A stretch of DNA of 64,000 bases from Hoeflea ulvae. GTDB taxonomy: Bacteria > Pseudomonadota > Alphaproteobacteria > Rhizobiales > Rhizobiaceae. The DNA is taken from positions 2,053,501-2,117,500 of the forward strand of contig NZ_JAOVZQ010000001.1 of the NCBI RefSeq assembly GCF_026619435.1. Direction: 5' to 3'. The first letter of the stretch is position 1. Each line of letters starts with the position of its first letter. Positions 28,334-37,052 of this stretch are shown piece by piece. The notes beneath the pieces were generated by a model. That model worked only from the letters and a program-made list of their open reading frames with translations, was not told the DNA's origin and ran no database searches. The translations under genes and the position numbers were made by a program.

Positions 28334-29026
28334 TCAAGCCATGGTGGCCGGCATCACCGAGCTGCGGACAATCACCTTGGCTCCGTCACGCACCCGCGCA
28401 TGCAGGTCGATCACATCTTGATTGAGCATCCGGATGCAGCCCGATGACACCGCCTTGCCGATCGAATTGGCTTCCGGATTGCCGTGGATCCGGTAGAGCG
28501 TGTCCTTGCCGTTCTGGAACAGATAGAGCGCGCGGGCGCCGAGCGGATTGTTCGGCCCGGGATCCATCCCGCCATTGGCAACCGAATAGGGCGTGAGCTC
28601 GGGATTGCGCGCCACCATGTCGTCGGGCGCCTTCCAGCGCGGCCATTTGCGCCGGTACTGAACCACGGCGTCGCCGGACCAGGAAAAGCCCTGCCGGCCG
28701 ACGCCGATGCCGTAGCGCATGGCGCTGTCGCGGCTTTCGATCAGATGCAGGTGAAAGGCATTGGGATCGACGATCAGCGTGCCTGGCGCTTCGTTCGGAT
28801 ACGGGTTGGTCACGCGTTGGCGCCAGTAGCGCTCGGGCACGATGCCGTCGGCAACCGCGGGGATCGGATAGGGTTCATCCAGCACGGCGCCATAGGCCGC
28901 GGGCATGGCCTTGCGCGTCGGTTTGAGGGCAGGCCCTGAAGGGGTGTCGGTGCTGCTGCCAATCGTGCTGCAGCCGGAAAGCACAGCCAGCGGGGCTGCG
29001 CCCAGGAAAAGGCGTCGGGTGATCAT
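28334..29026 (-). CDS. L,D-transpeptidase lipoprotein (ErfK/YbiS family)
   Basis: This 230-residue protein carries a lipoprotein signal (ITRRLFLGAAPLAVLSGCSTI, lipidated cysteine about residue 18) and a YkuD domain. Its catalytic motif is complete: HGNPEANSIGKAVSSGCIRM, with the nucleophilic cysteine. It should make 3-3 crosslinks in peptidoglycan, or attach proteins to it, from the membrane face of the periplasm. The upstream -35/-10 pair at 29058-29082 matches the general-stress sigma factor, so induction under stress is likely. Confidence 0.92.
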   Translation of the reverse strand: MITRRLFLGAAPLAVLSGCSTIGSSTDTPSGPALKPTRKAMPAAYGAVLDEPYPIPAVADGIVPERYWRQRVTNPYPNEAPGTLIVDPNAFHLHLIESRDSAMRYGIGVGRQGFSWSGDAVVQYRRKWPRWKAPDDMVARNPELTPYSVANGGMDPGPNNPLGARALYLFQNGKDTLYRIHGNPEANSIGKAVSSGCIRMLNQDVIDLHARVRDGAKVIVRSSVMPATMA

Positions 29027-29057
29027 CGGTTGAAATCCTTGAAGCTGAGGGAAGGGG

Positions 29058-29082
29058 AACGGGCAGGCAATGCGCCGGTTCC
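29058..29082 (-). promoter_or_regulatory. EcfG-type general stress promoter of the L,D-transpeptidase gene
   Basis: Read on the minus strand, GGAAC (29082-29078) and CGTT (29061-29058) are separated by exactly 16 bases. This matches the alphaproteobacterial EcfG consensus GGAAC-N16/17-CGTT. The -10 element lies about 30 bases before the ATG at 29026, leaving a short leader. Confidence 0.75.
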
Positions 29083-29093
29083 GGGTCATCACA

Positions 29094-29465
29094 TCAGCAG
29101 GACCGGGGCGGCCTGAAAATCCGGCTTGAGCGCATATTGTCGGCCGCGCCGCCGGGCCGGGTGTCAAATTCCAGGGCCGTGCCAATCAGCGCGAGCCGCG
29201 GCAGCGACACGGCAAAACCGGTGTCCAGCGTGCAGTTGGACCAGGTGATGGCGCCGCGCTGGCAGCGCTTGCTGGGGGCTGCACCGGTCTTCCCGTTTGC
29301 CATGGCTGCGGACTGGACCAGTTCCACCGGTTGCGGAAACACCGCCGCCTTTGCCGACAGCCCACGCGAAAACGGGCCGGTCAACGCGAGCGTGACGGTC
29401 AGGAAACACAGAAGGAGGATGCGGTGCGTCTGCATGCAGTGGGTCTTAGCGGCATTTGTGGCCAT
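29094..29465 (-). CDS. Small exported protein of unknown function
   Basis: The frame from ATG 29465 gives 123 residues; an ATG at 29435 gives 113. After the second methionine comes a clear signal-like stretch (RILLLCFLTVTLALTGPF), then a mature part with three cysteines (KRCQRGAITWSNCTLD and a C-terminal RSC). I do not recognise a named domain, though small exported rhizobial proteins with a CQRGAI-like segment are familiar. The ribosome site is poor. The 5' side is the long spacer before the PilZ gene. Moderately sure that it is a gene; the function is unknown. Confidence 0.5.
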   Translation of the reverse strand: MATNAAKTHCMQTHRILLLCFLTVTLALTGPFSRGLSAKAAVFPQPVELVQSAAMANGKTGAAPSKRCQRGAITWSNCTLDTGFAVSLPRLALIGTALEFDTRPGGAADNMRSSRIFRPPRSC

Positions 29466-29876
29466 TTCCAGTCCCGTTCGCCGCAAGCCCATCACATCTT
29501 GGTGAGACCTGGAAACTGCCGGCGATCCGCCCGCAGACGGTGATGCGGAAATTCGGGGCCGGGGCGCCCGGTTCCGCGCACTGCCTGCAGCAAACAAACG
29601 CCATGGTTAATCATGAATGAACATGTAAAATCATTGTAATAACAATAAATTAAATGGGTTTCATGTCGCGTTCTCCTGCGCGCGCAAGACGCCCGGGCCT
29701 CCTGCCGGCAGATTCGATGAAACCATTCCAGCGTCGGGGCATTCCGTCTTTGAAGCACTGCGAAAAACGGCGGCGGCTTTGGACCCCTGAAACCCGACAC
29801 GGCAAGCGCCGCAAGAGCAGACCGCGCCGCAATTCGCCAGGACTGATCGATGACACTGGTTGGAGGACCTTTTTCG
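29466..29876. other. Spacer with an A+T-rich promoter-like block
   Basis: No convincing gene is seen in these 411 bases. Bases 29604-29655 are strikingly A+T-rich for this genome and include an inverted repeat (ATTGT at 29633-29637, ACAAT at 29642-29646). They probably hold the promoters for the PilZ gene and/or the small exported protein. Confidence 0.45.
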
Positions 29877-30305
29877 ATGACCACTCAGCATGCCGCCTCA
29901 ACACATACGCCCAATTACCTGACCCGCATGGCGCTCGACCGGCAGGAACGGAAATGGCCCCGTCGTGATTGCAGCGTCCTGTTCAACATCTTCTTCATGC
30001 GCAAGGGCGTCCGCCAGATCAGCAAGGCGCAACTGCGCGTCTTCAACATCTCCGAAGGCGGATTGCTCGCCACCTCGCGCCGCGCCGATATCCCGGACAA
30101 TTTCTACATCAGCATCGGCGACAAGCAGCTGCTCATCGCCTGCGCCATTGTCGCCCGCAAGGACGGCATGCTCAATGTCCGCTTCCTCCATGACCTGCCC
30201 ACTGTCTTTGTCGACGTCGTGGCCTCGCTGCAGGATCCCTTCGCTCTGCTCGAGGAAATCCGTCCGGCGCTTTATGGTCTGGAAGGCCACGCCAAGCCGA
30301 GCTGA
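29877..30305 (+). CDS. PilZ-domain protein
   Basis: The 142-residue cytoplasmic protein has the PilZ arginine motif (RKWPRR, R-x3-R) near residues 26-31 and the second motif as NISEGGLLAT, matching D/N-x-S-x-x-G. It should bind cyclic di-GMP and alter motility, polysaccharide or another output. ATG 29877 is chosen over an in-frame ATG at 29850. No effector gene is adjacent. A diguanylate cyclase occurs 20 kb away at 49828. Confidence 0.75.
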   Translation: MTTQHAASTHTPNYLTRMALDRQERKWPRRDCSVLFNIFFMRKGVRQISKAQLRVFNISEGGLLATSRRADIPDNFYISIGDKQLLIACAIVARKDGMLNVRFLHDLPTVFVDVVASLQDPFALLEEIRPALYGLEGHAKPS

Positions 30306-30449
30306 CCGGATCGCGGACCACCGCGATTCCGTGCGTGCCTGAACATATTCCGCCGGTCAAATCGCTTGAAATCTCCGCGCCTCTTTACAATGCTGTCCGC
30401 GCCCCCAAAACTGCGCGGCAGCATTTCGAGATTCCCGGAGACAACCTTC

Positions 30450-31616
30450 ATGACCGCTTGCATCATCGGCTGGGCCCACACGCCCTTTGGCAAACACAGC
30501 GACGAAACCGTCGAAAGCCTCGTCACGCGGGTGGCGCGCGAGGCGATCGACCATGCCGGGCTGGAAGCGGGCGATATCGACGAGATCTATCTCGGCCACT
30601 TCAATGCCGGCTTTTCCGCGCAGGATTTCACCGCCAGCCTGGTGCTCCAGGCCGATGACGCGTTCCGTTTCAAGCCGACCACGCGGGTGGAAAACGCCTG
30701 CGCCACCGGCTCGGCCGCCGTGCATCAGGGCATCAAGGCCATCCGCGCAGGGAGCGCCCGCCGGGTGCTGGTGGTCGGCGTCGAGCAGATGACCACGACG
30801 CCCGGACCGCAGATCGGCGCCAATCTGCTGAAGGCCTCCTATCTGCCCGAGGATGGCGACACACCGGCAGGCTTCGCCGGTGTCTTCGGCAAGATTGCTG
30901 ACAGCTATTTCCAGAAATATGGCGACCAGTCCGATGGTCTGGCAGCCATTGCCGCCAAGAACCACAAGAACGGTGTCGACAATCCCTGGGCGCAGATGCG
31001 CAAGGATCTCGGTTATGAATTCTGCCGCGCAGAAAGTGACAAGAACCCCTATGTCGCAGGCCCGCTCAAGCGCACCGATTGCTCGCTGGTCTCCGATGGC
31101 GCAGCAGCCATCGTGCTCACCGATGTGACGACCGCTATGCAGGCGCCGCGCGCCGTGCTGTTTCGCGCTGCCGAGCATGTCCAGGACTTTTTGCCGATGT
31201 CCAAGCGCGACATCCTCGCCTTCGAAGGCTGTGCGCTGGGCTGGAAGAAGGCCTTTGCCAATTCCAAAACCTCGCTTGATGATCTCTCCTTTGTCGAGAC
31301 CCATGACTGCTTCACCATCGCCGAGCTGATCGAATATGAGGCCATGGGCCTGGCCAAGCCAGGGCAGGGCGGTGATTTCGCCATGAGCGGCGAAACCCAA
31401 AAAGATGGCCGGTTGCCGGTCAATCCATCCGGCGGACTGAAAGCCAAGGGCCACCCGATCGGCGCCACCGGCGTTTCCATGCATGTGCTGTCCGCCATGC
31501 AACTGACCGGCGAGGCCGGCGGCATCCAGGTCAAGGATGCCGAGCTTGGCGGCATCTTCAACATGGGCGGCGCCGCGGTGGCCAATTACGTCTCCATCCT
31601 CGAGCGCATCCGGTGA
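30450..31616 (+). CDS. Thiolase family protein (acetyl-CoA acetyltransferase-like)
   Basis: This 388-residue protein of the SCP2/SCPx-thiolase-like branch has the acylated cysteine in VENACATGSAAVHQG (about residue 86), a histidine in ETHDCFTIAE, and GGLKAKGHPIGATG near the C-terminus. It would cleave or condense acyl-CoA. CGGAG precedes ATG 30450. Its stop overlaps the GTG of the SDR gene as GTGA, so the two enzymes probably act in one short pathway. The substrate is unknown. Confidence 0.9.
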   Translation: MTACIIGWAHTPFGKHSDETVESLVTRVAREAIDHAGLEAGDIDEIYLGHFNAGFSAQDFTASLVLQADDAFRFKPTTRVENACATGSAAVHQGIKAIRAGSARRVLVVGVEQMTTTPGPQIGANLLKASYLPEDGDTPAGFAGVFGKIADSYFQKYGDQSDGLAAIAAKNHKNGVDNPWAQMRKDLGYEFCRAESDKNPYVAGPLKRTDCSLVSDGAAAIVLTDVTTAMQAPRAVLFRAAEHVQDFLPMSKRDILAFEGCALGWKKAFANSKTSLDDLSFVETHDCFTIAELIEYEAMGLAKPGQGGDFAMSGETQKDGRLPVNPSGGLKAKGHPIGATGVSMHVLSAMQLTGEAGGIQVKDAELGGIFNMGGAAVANYVSILERIR

Positions 31617-32368
31617 GTGCCGGCCTCGCCGGCCACGTCATCGTCACCGGCGGCGCATCGGGCATCGGCGAGGCAACCGTTCTGGCGCTGATTGACGAGG
31701 GCGCCGCCGTCACCATTCTCGACGCCAGCGCCGATGCGGTGGAGCGTGCGGAAGAGCGGCTTGAAGGCGAGGATGTTCTAGCGCTGGTCTGTGATGTCAC
31801 CGACGAGGACGAGGTGGCCGAGTGCCTGTCGCAAGCCGTCGATGCTTTCGGCCCGGTCACCGGTCTGGTCAATTGCGCCGGCATCGCCCGCGACATACCG
31901 GCGGAAAAAACCAGCGCCGAGATTTTCCGCCAGATCCTCGACGTCAATCTCACCGGCAGTTTCATTCTCTGCCGCGCGGCGCTCGACCAGATGGGCGACA
32001 CGCTGTCGATCGTCAATCTGGCCTCGGTTTCCGGCCAGCGGGCCAATGCCGGCCGCGTCGCCTATGGCGCGTCGAAAGCCGGCGTCATCCTGATGAGCCA
32101 GGTGCTGGCCAATGAATGGGGCGCCAGCGGCGTCCGCGTCAATGTCGTCGCCCCCGGACCGGTTGACACGCCGCTGATTGCGCGGCTGCACACGATGGAT
32201 GACCGCAAGGCCTGGACCTCGAAAATCCCGCTCGCCCGCTATGGCCGCCCCGAAGAAGTGGCCAGCGCCATCCTCTTCCTGCTTTCGCCACAGGCGAGCT
32301 ACATCAACGGCCAGGTGCTCTCGGTCGATGGCGGCTTCAATTCGTCAGGCATTATTGCCGGCCGGTGA
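31613..32368 (+). CDS. Short-chain dehydrogenase/reductase
   Basis: The 251-residue SDR has TGGASGIGE for cofactor binding (about 13-21), NCAG, a catalytic Ser in LASVSGQ, and Y-x3-K in YGASKAG. The presence of Asp after the second strand (ILDAS) suggests NAD(H). A GTG start overlaps the thiolase stop. The last 24 bases overlap the end of the convergent EamA gene. It may act as a 3-hydroxyacyl-CoA or ketone reductase with the thiolase; that is inference. Confidence 0.9.
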   Translation: MSAGLAGHVIVTGGASGIGEATVLALIDEGAAVTILDASADAVERAEERLEGEDVLALVCDVTDEDEVAECLSQAVDAFGPVTGLVNCAGIARDIPAEKTSAEIFRQILDVNLTGSFILCRAALDQMGDTLSIVNLASVSGQRANAGRVAYGASKAGVILMSQVLANEWGASGVRVNVVAPGPVDTPLIARLHTMDDRKAWTSKIPLARYGRPEEVASAILFLLSPQASYINGQVLSVDGGFNSSGIIAGR

Positions 32369-33220
32369 GGCGGTCCCTGCGCCCGACCGCCCGATCGACA
32401 CGCCCACCGCCGTTGCGCCGATCACCAGCGCCATGCCGGCCCATTGCAGCGGGTTGAACCATTCGCCCAGCGCGATCGCGCCGATGGCTGTGGCCACCAC
32501 CGGGCTCGCCAGCGCCAGATAGACCGCACTCGGCCCGAGCCGGCCGATGCCGCGGGTCCAGACATAATAGGCGAATGCGGTGCCCAGCAGCATCAGCCAG
32601 CCATAGCCGAGGATTTCACTCAGTCCCGGCGCCGGCGGCAGGCCTTCGACAAGCAGCGCCACCGGCATCAGCATCGCCCCGCCCAGAATAAGCTGCCAGG
32701 TGGTGGTTTCGAGCGGCGTGCCCATCCGGCCCCAGCGGTCGATCAGTACCGTGCCCGCCGCCATCGACAGCGCCCCGCCAATGGCGGCAGCCACGCCGAT
32801 CGGATCGGGGCGCGCTTCCGGTGACAGCACCAGCAGGCCGACGCCGATGACGCCTGCGACACCGGCCAGGATCTGCACCGGATGCGGCGCCCGCCCGATC
32901 AGCCAGGCCGAAATCAGGATCACCGCCAGCGGCTGGATTGCGCCCAGTGTCGCCGCCAGCCCGCCCGGCATCCGTGCCGCGGCGACAAACAGCAGCGCGA
33001 AAAACAACCCGATATTGGAAAACCCGATCACCGCATGGCGCTTGAGCGCTGCCAGCGGCGGAATCCGCGGATTGAGCGCCAACAGGATCAGCCCGGCCGG
33101 CAGCGCCCGCATCGCGCCGGTAAGCAGCGGATGGCTCACCGGCAGGGTTTCGGTGAACACCACATAGGTGCTGCCCCAGAGCATCGGCCCGAGAAGCGTA
33201 ATCAGGATTGTGCGCAGCAT
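32345..33220 (-). CDS. EamA/DMT family transporter
   Basis: The 291-residue inner-membrane protein has ten hydrophobic helices in two EamA repeats (ILITLLGPMLWGSTYVVFTETLP starts the first; AAIGGALSMAAGTVLIDRWG the second). Members export amino acids, metabolites or drugs. It is divergent from a MarR regulator, with a palindrome at 33247-33266 between them, so it is probably the MarR target. Its stop lies inside the 3' end of the SDR gene. Confidence 0.9.
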   Translation of the reverse strand: MLRTILITLLGPMLWGSTYVVFTETLPVSHPLLTGAMRALPAGLILLALNPRIPPLAALKRHAVIGFSNIGLFFALLFVAAARMPGGLAATLGAIQPLAVILISAWLIGRAPHPVQILAGVAGVIGVGLLVLSPEARPDPIGVAAAIGGALSMAAGTVLIDRWGRMGTPLETTTWQLILGGAMLMPVALLVEGLPPAPGLSEILGYGWLMLLGTAFAYYVWTRGIGRLGPSAVYLALASPVVATAIGAIALGEWFNPLQWAGMALVIGATAVGVSIGRSGAGTASPAGNNA

Positions 33221-33246
33221 GGGAACTCGCTATAATTCTATGATTA

Positions 33247-33266
33247 ATATTTCTACGTCGAAATAT
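33247..33266. promoter_or_regulatory. Inverted repeat between the EamA exporter and MarR genes
   Basis: ATATTTC at 33247-33253 and GAAATAT at 33260-33266 are perfect arms around TACGTC, within an A+T-rich stretch. Its place between divergent regulator and exporter genes fits a MarR operator controlling both. Confidence 0.6.
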
Positions 33267-33302
33267 ATTCGGTTGCGGACCGAATGCAAGATCCAAAATG
33301 AC

Positions 33303-33833
33303 ATGGACAAGATGACCAGACGAGACAGTACCAAACCGGCGCGAACCGGATCGACAATCGACAGCATCCTGGCGCAATGGCGCATGGCCCGGCCGGATCT
33401 GGATTGCCGCCCGATGGCGGTGATCGGCCAGCTCTGGCGCACAAGCCAGATCGCCATGAAAGCGGTCGAGGCCAATCTCAAGCACTACGACCTCGACATG
33501 GCAGGCTTCGATGTGCTGCTGACGCTGCGCCGTCAGGATGGCGGCGAGGATGCCGGCGGCGCGCTGACGCCGGGCGACCTGGCGCGCGACATGATGCTGT
33601 CGCCACCGGCGATGACCAACCGCATCGACCGTCTGGTGGCGCGCGGACTGGTCGAACGACGCGCCGATCCCGATGACCGTCGCGCCTTGCGCGTTGCGCT
33701 GACTGCTGCGGGCAGGGAGCTAGCCGACACAGCGGTAAAGACCCATCTTGAGGTGGAGGAAAGCCTGCTCGCCGATCTCGCACAGCACGAGCGCGACGAC
33801 CTGACCCGCCTGCTGGCCCGCATCGGGCAGTAG
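33303..33833 (+). CDS. MarR family transcriptional regulator
   Basis: The 176-residue protein has a winged helix: TPGDLARDMMLSPPAMTNRIDRLVARGLVERRADPDDRRALRVALT is the MarR recognition helix and beta wing. MarR dimers are usually released from DNA by small phenolic or lipophilic ligands. The ATG at 33303 is the first plausible start; the ATG at 33312 is an alternative. Divergence from the EamA exporter suggests local control. Confidence 0.9.
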   Translation: MDKMTRRDSTKPARTGSTIDSILAQWRMARPDLDCRPMAVIGQLWRTSQIAMKAVEANLKHYDLDMAGFDVLLTLRRQDGGEDAGGALTPGDLARDMMLSPPAMTNRIDRLVARGLVERRADPDDRRALRVALTAAGRELADTAVKTHLEVEESLLADLAQHERDDLTRLLARIGQ

Positions 33834-33851
33834 CTGCAGCCCGTCCCTGGT

Positions 33852-34493
33852 TCAGCCGATCAGTCCAGGGCGAAGCCCTTCATCAAGCAAGGCGACGACC
33901 TTTGCCGCAGCTTCCGCCTTGGTCACCTGGCCGTCGCCATTCACATCAAGGCCGCGATTGAGCCGATAGGCGGTCGAGCCCTTGCGAAACAAGACAAAGC
34001 CCGGCGCCTTGTCGACGGCGCGCGGATAAAGCACCACCATATAGGCACTCGCCAGATCGCCCATCCGCCCGGCATAGGGCGCGAGATAGCGCTCGACATA
34101 ATCAAGCTGCTCGACCGCGGTCATCAATGCCAACCGGCTGGTGCTCGTCCCCAGCGCCCTGGCGGTGGCAGGCATGAACTGGATCAGCCCGGTGGCACCG
34201 GAGCCGGCTTGGTTCGTCACCGCCGGGTCGAAGCTCCGGCCGGTCTCGAACGCCATGATCGCCATCAGATGGTTCGGGTCCATCTCGAGACGATGCGCGA
34301 TCGCGGTTGCCTTGCGTTTGAAGGCTGCTGAAACTCGCGCGCCCCAGGCGATCTCGATGCCGGTATCTGCGGCAGGCGCGGGCAGGCCGCCCGGCATCGG
34401 GTCGACCGGTTGCCCTGTGTCTTTGCGGGCGACAGCGGCACGCCGTGTGGCAAGCCAGGACAGGATGGAGGAGAAAAAGGAAATATCGGCCAT
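33852..34493 (-). CDS. Lytic transglycosylase-like (SLT) protein with an EF-hand-like tail
   Basis: The 213-residue protein has a lysozyme-fold core (MAFETGRSFDPAVTNQAGSGATGLIQFMPATARALG, about 80-116) with the catalytic-type glutamate in FETG. Near the C-terminus is LDVNGDGQVTKAEAA, an EF-hand loop of the dockerin/calcium type. No clear signal peptide is seen: the first 25 residues are only mildly hydrophobic. Peptidoglycan cleavage is the likely activity; a phage-derived endolysin-like origin is possible because export is unclear. Confidence 0.8.
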   Translation of the reverse strand: MADISFFSSILSWLATRRAAVARKDTGQPVDPMPGGLPAPAADTGIEIAWGARVSAAFKRKATAIAHRLEMDPNHLMAIMAFETGRSFDPAVTNQAGSGATGLIQFMPATARALGTSTSRLALMTAVEQLDYVERYLAPYAGRMGDLASAYMVVLYPRAVDKAPGFVLFRKGSTAYRLNRGLDVNGDGQVTKAEAAAKVVALLDEGLRPGLIG

Positions 34494-34880
34494 CAGCTCT
34501 CTCGATGTGCAAGGTGGGTCGGGGTCGATCTGTCTTGCCCGAGTCTAGGCAGCCGGCGCCGGGCGGGGACGTTTTTGCGCGCTCAAGCCTGTCCTTTCCG
34601 GCGCCGCCGGGTCTGCGTGCTGCTGCCGCAGGCCTGGGGCGAAGCAAAAAGTGCCAGACCGATAAGGGCGTCTTTTCAAGCCGATGAACGGAAAACCTGA
34701 ATCAGATTGGCAATTCGCAAACTGAGGGCGGTGCTGTCAGCAACAAGACCTTGTCGACAGGACATTTCCGCGGATTCTTCCCCGCCTCTTGCCCAAAACC
34801 CCGGCTTCTGCGATCACTCAGCCAACCCGTCGGCCAGTTGCGCCGCCCCCCGATCGACCTACACCGCCAGGATCCAAGCC
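34494..34880. other. Gene-free spacer before the asparaginase gene
   Basis: No gene or clear regulatory element is seen in these 387 bases apart from an isolated TGTCGACA palindrome near 34752-34759. Promoters for the two divergent genes must lie here. Confidence 0.4.
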
Positions 34881-35885
34881 ATGCAAAATCCCGTTCTCGT
34901 CGAAGTCACCCGTGGCCAGATGGTTGAAAGCCGGCATCGCGGCATGGCCGTGGTGGTGGATGGCGATGGCGCGGTGGTGATGAGCCTGGGCGAGGTCGAA
35001 GCCCCGGTGTTTCCGCGCTCGGCGGTCAAGTCCATGCAGGCGCTGCCGCTGGTCGAAACCGGCGCTGTCGACCGCTACGGTTTTGGCGACAGGGAACTGG
35101 CGCTCGCCTGTTCCTCCCATTCCGGCGAACCCGAACACATGCGCCTGGCCGGCGACATCGTTGCCCGCGCCGGGTTGAGCGAAGCCGATTTCGAATGCGG
35201 CTGCCATTGGAGTTTCCAGCAGCAGGTGCTGATCGACCAGGCCCAGGCCGGCGGAAAGCCCGACCAGCTCGGCAACAACTGCTCCGGCAAACATGCAGGC
35301 TTCCTCTGCCTGTCATGCCATGCCGGCGTCGATCATCACGGCTATGTCGAATATGATCATTTCGTCCAGACTTCCGTCCGCGATGTCATGGCGGAACTTA
35401 CCGGCACCGCGCTCGGCCATGACAATTGCGGCACCGACGGCTGTTCGATCCCCACCTATGCCGCTCCCTTGAAGTCAATCGCCCACGGCTTTGCCCGCAT
35501 GGCGTCTGGCACAGGGCTCGGGCCTGAGCGCGCCAGGGCGGCGCAACGGCTGATGGCGGCCTGCATGGCCGAGCCCTGGTATGTCGCAGGCACCCGTCGC
35601 GCCTGCACCGAACTCATGCAGATCGCGCCGGGCAGGATTTTCGCCAAGACCGGCGCCGAGGGCGTCTTCTGCGCGACCATCCCGGAAAAGGGCTATGGCA
35701 TCGCGCTTAAATGCGAGGACGGCGCCACCCGCGGCGCCGAAGCCATGATTGGTGCCGTGCTGGCCAAGCTGTTTGACGATGATCAGGAGCTCTCCGCCCG
35801 GCTCGGCGACTGGTCGCAAAAATCGATGAAGAACTGGAACGGCATCGAGGTCGGCGTCATCCGTCCGGCCGGCGCCCTGGCCTGA
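34881..35885 (+). CDS. L-asparaginase, rhizobial (class 3, PF06089) type
   Basis: The 334-residue enzyme belongs to the family of the Rhizobium etli inducible asparaginase, unrelated to E. coli AnsA/AnsB. It has the Ser-Lys pair in FPRSAVKSMQ (S47, K50), CSSHSGEPEH, the zinc-site region NNCSGKHAGFL and DNCGTDGCSIPTY, and FAKTGAEGVFCA. It should hydrolyse asparagine to aspartate and ammonia in the cytoplasm. The AGGA sits eight bases before ATG 34881. The longer open frame to 34707 has no family match. Confidence 0.92.
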   Translation: MQNPVLVEVTRGQMVESRHRGMAVVVDGDGAVVMSLGEVEAPVFPRSAVKSMQALPLVETGAVDRYGFGDRELALACSSHSGEPEHMRLAGDIVARAGLSEADFECGCHWSFQQQVLIDQAQAGGKPDQLGNNCSGKHAGFLCLSCHAGVDHHGYVEYDHFVQTSVRDVMAELTGTALGHDNCGTDGCSIPTYAAPLKSIAHGFARMASGTGLGPERARAAQRLMAACMAEPWYVAGTRRACTELMQIAPGRIFAKTGAEGVFCATIPEKGYGIALKCEDGATRGAEAMIGAVLAKLFDDDQELSARLGDWSQKSMKNWNGIEVGVIRPAGALA

Positions 35886-35908
35886 TCTGGCACGGTTTGC
35901 CGCCAGCT

Positions 35909-36913
35909 CTATCCGGCCCGGGCCGGTCGCTGTTCCGGAAAGGCCGCTCCGGCCCGGCCGGGTTCGGCGCGGCGAATGCTGCCCGGCGGTTTGCCGAACA
36001 CCCGCTTGAAGGCGCGGCAAAAGGCTGCTTCCGACTGGTAGCCGAGATCGCCTGAAATCGCCGCCAGCGCGTCGCTGGTGTCGATCAGCCGGCTGCGCGC
36101 CATGCGCATGCGCCAGTCGGTCAGGTAACGCAGCGGCGTCTGTCCCACCAGATTGGCAAAGCGCGCCGCAAAGGCCGAGCGCGACATGCCCACCTCCACT
36201 GCCAATGTGTCGACGCTCCAGTCTTCGCCGGGGCGGCGGTGCATCAGCGCCAGCGCCTTGCCGATCTGCGGATCGCGCAGGGCTGCCAGCCAGCCTGTCT
36301 CGGTCGTCGGTGCGGTTTCCAGCCAGGAGCGGATCGCCTGGATCACCACCACATCCGACAGCCGCGTGATCACGGTCTCGCCACCGGGCTTGAGCGAGGC
36401 CGCCTCGCTGGCGATGAAGCGCAGCGTGCTCTGCAGCCAGCCGCCGGTCTGGTCATCCCAGGCATCGATGCCGATGATCTGCGGAAGCAGCTTGAGCAGG
36501 TGTTCGGCGGCGACATCGTCAAACCGCACCACGCCATACATGGTGCGGGTCATCGAGCCGCCGCCGCCATGGCGCATGATCTCGTAGCGCTCGCTGACCT
36601 TGTCCACCGGCAGCTCGAACAGCGGGTCGCCCGCCAGCCCCGGCGCACTGGAAATCGTGTGCGGCGTGCCATGCGGGATCAGCGCCAGGCAGCCCTGCGA
36701 CAACAGCCGCGGTTCCATCCCCTCTAGCTCGAGCCAGAAGGCGCCGGAGGTGGCGACCATGAACGACATCACCCCCTCGAGCTGCGGAATGGCAATCGCC
36801 CAGGGTGCCGTCAGCTCGCCACGGCAATAGAGCGTGCCGGTCAACCGCAGCATGTGCAGCGTCTCGGCGAGCGGATCGGAGGTCACGGGAATGTTCGGGT
36901 CAGATGTGGTCAT
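35909..36913 (-). CDS. AraC family regulator with cupin N-domain
   Basis: The 334-residue protein has a cupin-like sensor half (LTAPWAIAIPQLEGVMSFMVATSGAFWLELEG, CLALIPHGTPHTI) and an AraC DNA-binding half with two helix-turn-helices (VDTLAVEVGMSRSAFAARFANLVGQTP and ALAAISGDLGYQSEAAFCRAFKRVFGKPPG). It is divergent from the NmrA-DUF4345-DUF1772 genes and probably activates them. The effector is unknown. A GTCCA/TGGAC inverted repeat sits just upstream. Confidence 0.9.
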   Translation of the reverse strand: MTTSDPNIPVTSDPLAETLHMLRLTGTLYCRGELTAPWAIAIPQLEGVMSFMVATSGAFWLELEGMEPRLLSQGCLALIPHGTPHTISSAPGLAGDPLFELPVDKVSERYEIMRHGGGGSMTRTMYGVVRFDDVAAEHLLKLLPQIIGIDAWDDQTGGWLQSTLRFIASEAASLKPGGETVITRLSDVVVIQAIRSWLETAPTTETGWLAALRDPQIGKALALMHRRPGEDWSVDTLAVEVGMSRSAFAARFANLVGQTPLRYLTDWRMRMARSRLIDTSDALAAISGDLGYQSEAAFCRAFKRVFGKPPGSIRRAEPGRAGAAFPEQRPARAG

Positions 36914-36943
36914 GCGGTCAGACTATGGCCGCCTATGCGCATT

Positions 36944-36959
36944 GTCCACCGGTTTGGAC
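36944..36959. promoter_or_regulatory. Short inverted repeat between AraC and NmrA genes
   Basis: GTCCA at 36944-36948 and TGGAC at 36955-36959 flank six bases. The 139-base divergent spacer must contain the control sites of both genes; this small repeat is only a candidate. Confidence 0.3.
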
Positions 36960-37052
36960 GAACGGCACATCAATGCAGTTTTTCGATCATTGTTCATCCA
37001 GATCGACGGGTTTAGGTCTTGCGCATCGTCAATCAAGCCCAAGGAGCTACTC

